Shown: positions 59,445-64,000 of the stretch, piece by piece
How positions within the stretch are numbered: the first letter of the stretch is position 1
Layout: every line of letters begins with the position of its first letter
Notes under the pieces: generated by a model
Seen by the model: the letters and a program-made list of their open reading frames with translations, nothing else
The model's database searches: none
What the model was told of the DNA's origin: nothing
Source: JACCTU01 sp963769665
GTDB taxonomy: Bacteria; Actinomycetota; Thermoleophilia; Gaiellales; Gaiellaceae
DNA: 64,000 bases
Direction: 5' to 3'
NCBI GenBank assembly: GCA_963769665.1
Contig: CAVYMQ010000003.1
Coordinates: forward strand, 1,612,001 to 1,676,000
Made by a program: the position numbers and the translations under genes

Positions 59445-60134
59445 TTGGCCAGAAAAGCCCGGACGCCGCCTCCGCCGCGGCGCGTACAGGCCCCGAAAAC
59501 GCGGAAGGACCAGCGTGACCGGCGCGGCCTCTGGGTGATTGTCGCGGCCGGGCTCGTCCTGGCGGCAGTCGCCGGCGCCGCCGCGTTCTTCCTGCTCGGT
59601 GGGGACGATTCGAAGTCGGAGTCGGTCGCCCAGGCGATGGAGGATGCGGGCTGCACCTACAAGACGTTCCCGGGCGAGCCTTCGGGCGTCCACATCGCGA
59701 ACCCGGCGGCCACGCCGAAGGAGTGGAGCTCCTTCCCGCCGACGAGCGGGCCTCATTTCGGACAGTGGGTGATCTGGGGCGAGTACGACGAGCCGGTCCG
59801 CCTGGCGCAGGCCGTGCACAACCTCGAGCACGGCGGGATCGTCATGTACTACGGCAGCGACGTGCCGGACGAGGAGATCACGAACCTCCGGAGCTTCTAC
59901 CGCTCCGACCCGGCCGCGATGCTGCTGTCCCCGCTGCCGCGGCTCGGCGACAAGATTGCGCTCACCGCCTGGTACGCCCCGACTGTGGACGGAGAGCCCC
60001 AGATCGACGACACACAGGGGATCCTCGCGGAGTGCACGCAGTTCGACGAGAACGCGTTCGAGTCGTTCCGCGACGCGTACCGGTTCCAGGGCCCGGAGCG
60101 GATTCCGCCCGAGAGCCTTCAGCCGGGTAGTTAG
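59445..60134 (+). CDS. DUF3105 membrane-anchored protein
   Basis: 229 residues. A basic N-terminus is followed by one span (LWVIVAAGLVLAAVAGAAAFFLLGG, about 27-50) and an exported DUF3105 domain: YNSFPPTSGPHF-like SSFPPTSGPHFGQWVIWG, AQAVHNLEHGGIVMYYG and KIALTAWYAP. The His-rich HNLEHGG block is the family hallmark; function unknown. TTG 59445 follows TACCAT (59429-59434) by 10 nt. Divergent from rmuC, and followed by tRNA-Leu after 9 nt. Confidence 0.82.
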   Translation: MARKARTPPPPRRVQAPKTRKDQRDRRGLWVIVAAGLVLAAVAGAAAFFLLGGDDSKSESVAQAMEDAGCTYKTFPGEPSGVHIANPAATPKEWSSFPPTSGPHFGQWVIWGEYDEPVRLAQAVHNLEHGGIVMYYGSDVPDEEITNLRSFYRSDPAAMLLSPLPRLGDKIALTAWYAPTVDGEPQIDDTQGILAECTQFDENAFESFRDAYRFQGPERIPPESLQPGS

Positions 60135-60143
60135 CCTGGTCCC

Positions 60144-60229
60144 GCCGGGGTGGCGGAATTGGTCAGACGCGCCCGACTTAAAATCGGGTGCCCCGTAGGG
60201 GCGTGCGGGTTCGAGTCCCGCCCCCGGCA
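60144..60229 (+). tRNA. tRNA-Leu (anticodon TAA)
   Basis: 86 nt. Acceptor stem GCCGGGG pairs with CCCCGGC, discriminator A at 60229. The anticodon loop CTTAAAA is closed by CCGA/TCGG, giving anticodon TAA, which reads UUA/UUG. The long class II variable arm GTGCCCCGTAGGGGCGT-like stem is typical of leucine. The T arm is GCGGG-TTCGAGT-CCCGC. No CCA is encoded. UUA is very rare in such GC-rich genomes. Confidence 0.95.
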
Positions 60230-60249
60230 TGAGCGATAGCGTGCCCGGC

Positions 60250-62328
60250 GTGCGGCGGGCGGCCCCCGAGATCGCGCTCTTCATCGGCTCGGCGGTCGTA
60301 CTCGCCGTCCTCTGCTGGCGCGTTTCCGACTGGGCGGTGATGACCGACGAGCTGCTCTACGAGCGGCTCGCGCTCGCGTTCGTCGACGGAGCATTTCTGC
60401 CGACGTTGCACGGCCAGCACGTCGACGTCTACGGCGTGCTCTACCCGTTCCTGCTCATGCCGGTCTTCGCGATCGTCGACCTTCCCGATGCGATCCGCGC
60501 GGCGCACGGGCTGAACGGCGTGCTCTTCGCGAGTGCTGCGATCCCGACGTGGCTGCTCGCCCGCGAGCTTGCGCTCTCGCGTCTGGCCGCGCTTTGCTCA
60601 GCGTTCTTCGCGGTCGCGCTTCCGTGGTCCGTGATCGGTGGCTTCGTGATGACGGAGTCGGCGGCGTATCCGGCTGCATTGTTGGCGCTGCTCGCGATCC
60701 ACCGGGCCGTCGTGCTGCCCTCTCCGCGGCGCGACCTCGTCGCGCTCGCCGCGATCCTCGTCGCGACGCTGGCTCGGCCGCAGCTCGCCGCGCTCGGTGT
60801 CGTGCTCGTCGCCGCGGCGGCGGTGCACGAGGCGCGGCTTCGTCGCTGGCGCGCGCATGCCGTCGTGTTCGGGGTCGCAGCACTCGCCCTGCCCGTGTTG
60901 CTGCTCGGCGGCGCGGGGCTGCTCGGAAGCTACTCGCCGGCGGTCGAGGGCGACGTGCTCTCGGTCGACGCGTTCCGGTCGGCGATCCTCCACGTGAACG
61001 TGACGGCGGTCGCGCTCGGGATCGTGCCGCTCATCCTCGGCGGCGGGTGGGCGATCGCCGCGCTCGTGCGTCCGCCTTCCGATCCGGAACGGACTGCGTT
61101 CGCCGGGCTCGTCCTCGCGGCGGTCACCGTGCTTGCCATCGTGTCGGGGTCGGTCGTCGTGCGCTTCGGCCTCGGGCTCGACGTCAAGGATCGCTACTTC
61201 TTCTACGTCGCGCCGATCCTCTTCCTCGCGACCGCATGCGCGCTCGACGATCCTCGCCCCCGCATCGCGGGCGTGCTGGGCGTCACGGCGTTGTTCGTGC
61301 TCACCGTCGGTCTGGAGGAGTTCGAGCCGGTCTTCGGGGTGAATGCCGACTCGCCCGCGTCGTCGACGCACGAGGCGTTGACGAGTTTCGGCAACGACGT
61401 CGGGCTCGAGCCCTCGGAGCTGTTCGCGATCGTCGGCGGCTTGCTGGGCCTCGCGCTCGTCTTGGCGCTGCGCCGGCTGCCGCGCCGGCACGTGACCACA
61501 ACCGTGCTCGTCGCCCTCGTCGCGTTCGCGTTCGCAGAGACCGCGTACACCTGGAACCGGCTGCTCGGCAGCTCGGGCCCGAGTGGCCGCCAGCTCGCCG
61601 CGGCTCAGGCGGACCAGCTCTCGTGGATCGACAACGCCGTCGACGAGGGGTCGGTGGCGATGTTCGCCTACTCGTACGGGCAGGACTGGTACCCGAGCGC
61701 CGTCGCCTTCTGGGACGTCGAGTTCTGGAATGCGCGCGTCGACCGCGCCTACCGCCTCGACGGGTACTTCACCTACACGCCCGAGACGTTTCCGACGCCG
61801 AGTGTGCGCATCGATCCCGGCACCGGTCTCTTCGTGGGTGCGGGTGCGCCGGACTACATCGTGCGCACGCCGCTCGACGCGCGCTTCGGCCCTGCCGGAA
61901 CGCCGGTCGCGGCGGGGCCACAGCTCGAGCTTGTCGACCTCGAAGTCCCTCTGCGCGCGCAGTGGCTCACGCTCGGTTTGCATCCCGACGGGTGGACGCA
62001 GCCCGGAGTCGCGGCCATGCTTCGGATCTTCCCGCCGGCCGGCGTCGCGACGGTCAGCCTGACGGTGGCAGCACCTGACGTCGAGGCACCTCGCGCGGTG
62101 CGGGTGGGGCCGCAGTCGTTCGGGCTTGGCTCGACGGAGACGCGCGAGCTCGTGCTCGAGGTCTGCGTCCCGGAGGGCGGTTACGCCGACCTGCCGATCG
62201 AGGCCGACGGCGCGACCTCGGTACGTGGGATCCCGATCGCGCCTCCGTACAGCGATCGTTTTCGGGAGGTCGGCGTGCAGCTCTCGCAGATCCGCACGGT
62301 TGCAACGGGTCGGACCTGCCAAACGTAG
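60250..62328 (+). CDS. GT-C-type polytopic membrane glycosyltransferase-like protein
   Basis: 692 residues: about 10-12 membrane spans in the first 440, then a soluble C-terminal region of about 250 with Trp- and Tyr-rich stretches. The first outward loop has acidic VMTDELLYERLA, the Asp/Glu position used by GT-C (ArnT/PMT-like) enzymes of lipid-linked sugars. Sugar donor and acceptor unknown. Three starts are possible: ATG 60229, which would use the tRNA discriminator base as its A; GTG 60241; and GTG 60250. I chose 60250 because TAGCGT lies 7 nt upstream and it avoids overlap with the tRNA. Confidence 0.75.
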   Translation: MRRAAPEIALFIGSAVVLAVLCWRVSDWAVMTDELLYERLALAFVDGAFLPTLHGQHVDVYGVLYPFLLMPVFAIVDLPDAIRAAHGLNGVLFASAAIPTWLLARELALSRLAALCSAFFAVALPWSVIGGFVMTESAAYPAALLALLAIHRAVVLPSPRRDLVALAAILVATLARPQLAALGVVLVAAAAVHEARLRRWRAHAVVFGVAALALPVLLLGGAGLLGSYSPAVEGDVLSVDAFRSAILHVNVTAVALGIVPLILGGGWAIAALVRPPSDPERTAFAGLVLAAVTVLAIVSGSVVVRFGLGLDVKDRYFFYVAPILFLATACALDDPRPRIAGVLGVTALFVLTVGLEEFEPVFGVNADSPASSTHEALTSFGNDVGLEPSELFAIVGGLLGLALVLALRRLPRRHVTTTVLVALVAFAFAETAYTWNRLLGSSGPSGRQLAAAQADQLSWIDNAVDEGSVAMFAYSYGQDWYPSAVAFWDVEFWNARVDRAYRLDGYFTYTPETFPTPSVRIDPGTGLFVGAGAPDYIVRTPLDARFGPAGTPVAAGPQLELVDLEVPLRAQWLTLGLHPDGWTQPGVAAMLRIFPPAGVATVSLTVAAPDVEAPRAVRVGPQSFGLGSTETRELVLEVCVPEGGYADLPIEADGATSVRGIPIAPPYSDRFREVGVQLSQIRTVATGRTCQT

Positions 62329-62337
62329 ACTCAGCGC

Positions 62338-63624
62338 GTGGCCAGTCCGCCGACGCACGCGCCGGAGCAGACCTTCGAGTGGGACACGCCGCTCTTCCGG
62401 CAGGCGCTGACGCAGTTCGAGGAGGCGCTTCCGTTTGCCGACGTCCCCGATGAGGTGGCAGAGCGGCTCCGCTACCCGGAGCGTTCGCTCGTCTCGAGCG
62501 TGCCCGTGCGGCGCGACGACGGGACCCTCAGCGTCTTCGCCGGCTACCGGGTCCAGCACTCGAGCGTGCTGGGGCCGACGAAGGGCGGGATCCGCTACGA
62601 CGAGAACGTCTCGCTCGGCGAATGCGCTGCGCTCGCGATGTGGATGACCTGGAAGTGCTCGCTGCTCAAGCTTCCGTACGGCGGCGCGAAGGGCGGCGTG
62701 CGCTGCAACCCGCGCGCGCTCAGCCAGGCGGAGCTGCAGCGGCTGACCCGGCGCTACACGATCGAGTTGCGCGACTTCATCGGTCCGCAGGAAGACATCC
62801 CCGCGCCCGACATGGCGACGAACGAGCAGACGATGGCCTGGATGATGGACACGTATTCGATGCAGCACGGGTACGCGGTTCCGGAGGTCGTGACGGGCAA
62901 GCCGATACCGCTCGGCGGGTCCGTGTTCCGCCGCGAGGCCACGGGTGCCGGTGTTGTGATGGTGATCGAGCGCGCGTGCGCGCGGCTCGGTTGGAACCTC
63001 GCGGTCCAGCGTTGCGTCGTGCAGGGCTTCGGGAACGTCGGCGGCGTCGCGGCGCAGGAGCTTGCCGACCGAGGGGCGAGCGTGATCGCGGTCGCGGACA
63101 TCTCCGGCGGGATCTACTCGCCGAGCGGCATCGACGTCGCGAACGCTCACGCATGGGTCGCCGAGCACGGATCGCTGGCCGACTTCCCGAACGTCGAGCG
63201 CGTCACGAACGCCGAGCTGCTCGAGCTCCCCAACGACATCCTCGTCCTCGCGGCGCTCGAGGACCAGCTCACCGCTGAGAACGCGCACCGCATCGACACG
63301 AAGCTGGTCGCGGAGGGCGCCAACGGCCCGACCGACAACGACGCGGACGCGATCCTCGTCGAGCGGGGGATCCCGGTGCTGCCCGACGTCCTCACGAACG
63401 CGGGCGGCGTCACCGTTTCCTACTTCGAGTGGGTGCAGGACCTCGGCCGGCTGTTCTGGACACGCGACGAGATCCGCGCGCGACTCGCCGAGAAACTCGG
63501 CGACGCGTTCGACCGCGTCTGGAACCTCTCCGAGCAGCGCGACCTGACGCTCCGCAACGCCGCGCTCGTCGGCGGGATCCGCGAGGTCGCGGCGGCACTC
63601 GAGGCGCGCGGCATCTACCCATGA
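62338..63624 (+). CDS. gdhA: Glutamate dehydrogenase
   Basis: 428 residues, the hexameric class. VFAGYRVQHSSVLGPTKGGIRY and MTWKCSLLKLPYGGAKGGVRCNP contain the substrate and catalytic lysines. IPAPDMATNEQTMAWMMDTYS follows, and the NAD-binding domain carries VQGFGNVGGVAAQELADRGASV. VAEGANGPTDNDADAIL and VLPDVLTNAGGVTVSYFEWVQD end the active site. Size and motifs fit NAD-type bacterial enzymes. GTG 62338 follows TAGACT (62326-62331) by 6 nt. It overlaps the CBS gene by 4 nt. Confidence 0.94.
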   Translation: MASPPTHAPEQTFEWDTPLFRQALTQFEEALPFADVPDEVAERLRYPERSLVSSVPVRRDDGTLSVFAGYRVQHSSVLGPTKGGIRYDENVSLGECAALAMWMTWKCSLLKLPYGGAKGGVRCNPRALSQAELQRLTRRYTIELRDFIGPQEDIPAPDMATNEQTMAWMMDTYSMQHGYAVPEVVTGKPIPLGGSVFRREATGAGVVMVIERACARLGWNLAVQRCVVQGFGNVGGVAAQELADRGASVIAVADISGGIYSPSGIDVANAHAWVAEHGSLADFPNVERVTNAELLELPNDILVLAALEDQLTAENAHRIDTKLVAEGANGPTDNDADAILVERGIPVLPDVLTNAGGVTVSYFEWVQDLGRLFWTRDEIRARLAEKLGDAFDRVWNLSEQRDLTLRNAALVGGIREVAAALEARGIYP

Positions 63625-64000
63625 GCTCCAGAGTCCGCGACGCGATGATCGTCGACCCGCCCGCGCTCGAGGGATCTGCGAGCGCGCAGGAGGCGGGGCA
63701 GCTCTTCCTGCGGCCGGAGGTGCGGAACGTCCTCGTGTGCGAGAGCGGTCGCCTGACCGGGATCGTCACGCGCAAGACGCTCGTCCGCGAGGTCGTCGCG
63801 ACGGGCTCCGACCCGAGCGCGACGCTGCTCCGCGACATCGCGGAGGAACCGCTGTTCACGATCGACGCCGACGCCGAGCTCGAGGAGGCGTTCCGCGAGC
63901 TCGAGGCGCGCGACTTCGAGCGGGTGCCCGTCGTCGAGGACGGGCGTCTCGTAGGGGTGCTCTCGCGCGCGGTCGTTCAGCGCCGGCTCGCCGAAGACGA
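63621..64000 (+). CDS. CBS-domain protein (partial)
   Basis: Open to the window edge, at least 126 residues, with two CBS repeats: VRDAMIVDPPALEGSASAQEAGQLFLRPEVRNVLVCESGRLTGIVTRKTLVREVV and LRDIAEEPLFTIDADAELEEAFRELEARDFERVPVVEDGRLVGVLSRAVV. CBS pairs bind adenosine nucleotides. ATG 63621 overlaps the gdh stop, so it may sense energy state for glutamate metabolism; that is inference. The C-terminus is missing. Confidence 0.85.
   Translation, partial: MSSRVRDAMIVDPPALEGSASAQEAGQLFLRPEVRNVLVCESGRLTGIVTRKTLVREVVATGSDPSATLLRDIAEEPLFTIDADAELEEAFRELEARDFERVPVVEDGRLVGVLSRAVVQRRLAED

Noticed and set aside
60598..63288. 896-codon minus-strand frame opposite the GT-C-like and glutamate dehydrogenase genes
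   Set aside because: No recognisable motif; a product of third-position GC bias in the real plus-strand genes.

Overview
The window is GC-rich (roughly two thirds or more G+C by eye), densely packed chromosomal DNA with many GTG and TTG starts and 1-4 nt gene overlaps. Gene content and order point to an actinobacterium. The runs priA-def-fmt-rsmB-rpe-ribD...ribH and recG-rsmD-coaD-sepIVA-DUF177-rpmF-rnc-smc-ftsY-ffh-rpsP-rimM-trmD-lepB-rplS-rnhB-yraN-comM-dprA follow the mycobacterial/actinobacterial order. A deep-branching class such as Thermoleophilia is my inference, not proven here. No prophage, insertion sequence or CRISPR array was seen; the content is overwhelmingly housekeeping.

Layout. 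(1) 1-3238, minus strand: a ferric-iron-type ABC importer (ATPase, binding protein, permease cut by the window edge) with three copies of one dyad-symmetric operator. (2) 3281-12542: priA, def, fmt, rsmB, rpe and a riboflavin operon (ribD, a luciferase-like oxidoreductase, ribE, ribBA, ribH). (3) 12580-15972: rpmB, then an Asp23 protein, a FakA-like kinase, a lone receiver domain and a DegV/FakB lipid-binding protein. (4) 16126-20026: recG, DUF2277, rsmD, coaD, SepIVA-like. (5) 20031-22530: an insertion relative to the conserved order (GerMN lipoprotein, LysR regulator, a small membrane ORF, EamA transporter). (6) 22527-35290: DUF177, rpmF, plsX, acpP, rnc, smc, ftsY, dodecin, ffh, rpsP, KH protein, phosphoesterase, rimM, trmD, lepB, rplS, rnhB, yraN. 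(7) 35303-39731: an orphan DNA methyltransferase and a membrane protein bracketed by direct repeats, then comM and dprA. (8) 39745-47631: amine oxidase-like flavoprotein, ornithine cyclodeaminase family, three-gene transhydrogenase, HD-GYP, isocitrate dehydrogenase-like, topoisomerase IB, small zinc-ribbon protein. (9) 47727-54678: an AddAB/AdnAB-type helicase-nuclease pair and nth. (10) 54708-64000: GDSL hydrolase, PAS/zinc-ribbon protein, trxB, baeRF-type protein, rmuC, DUF3105 protein, tRNA-Leu, GT-C-like membrane protein, glutamate dehydrogenase and a CBS-domain protein cut by the edge.

Functional threads. Flavin and redox metabolism recur (riboflavin operon, dodecin, LLM oxidoreductase, TrxB, transhydrogenase). 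Membrane-lipid supply links plsX/acpP with the FakA/FakB-like pair. DNA uptake and repair link comM, dprA, addAB, nth, recG, priA and rmuC.

The most unusual signals are regulatory or architectural. More than twenty start codons have a TAnnnT -10-like hexamer about 6-10 nt upstream, implying widespread leaderless transcription. A 17-bp operator recurs at the iron-transport promoters. Four convergent gene pairs share a single CTAG as the stop codon of both genes. I did not find a clear new multi-gene defence or biosynthetic system; the closest candidates are given as findings.
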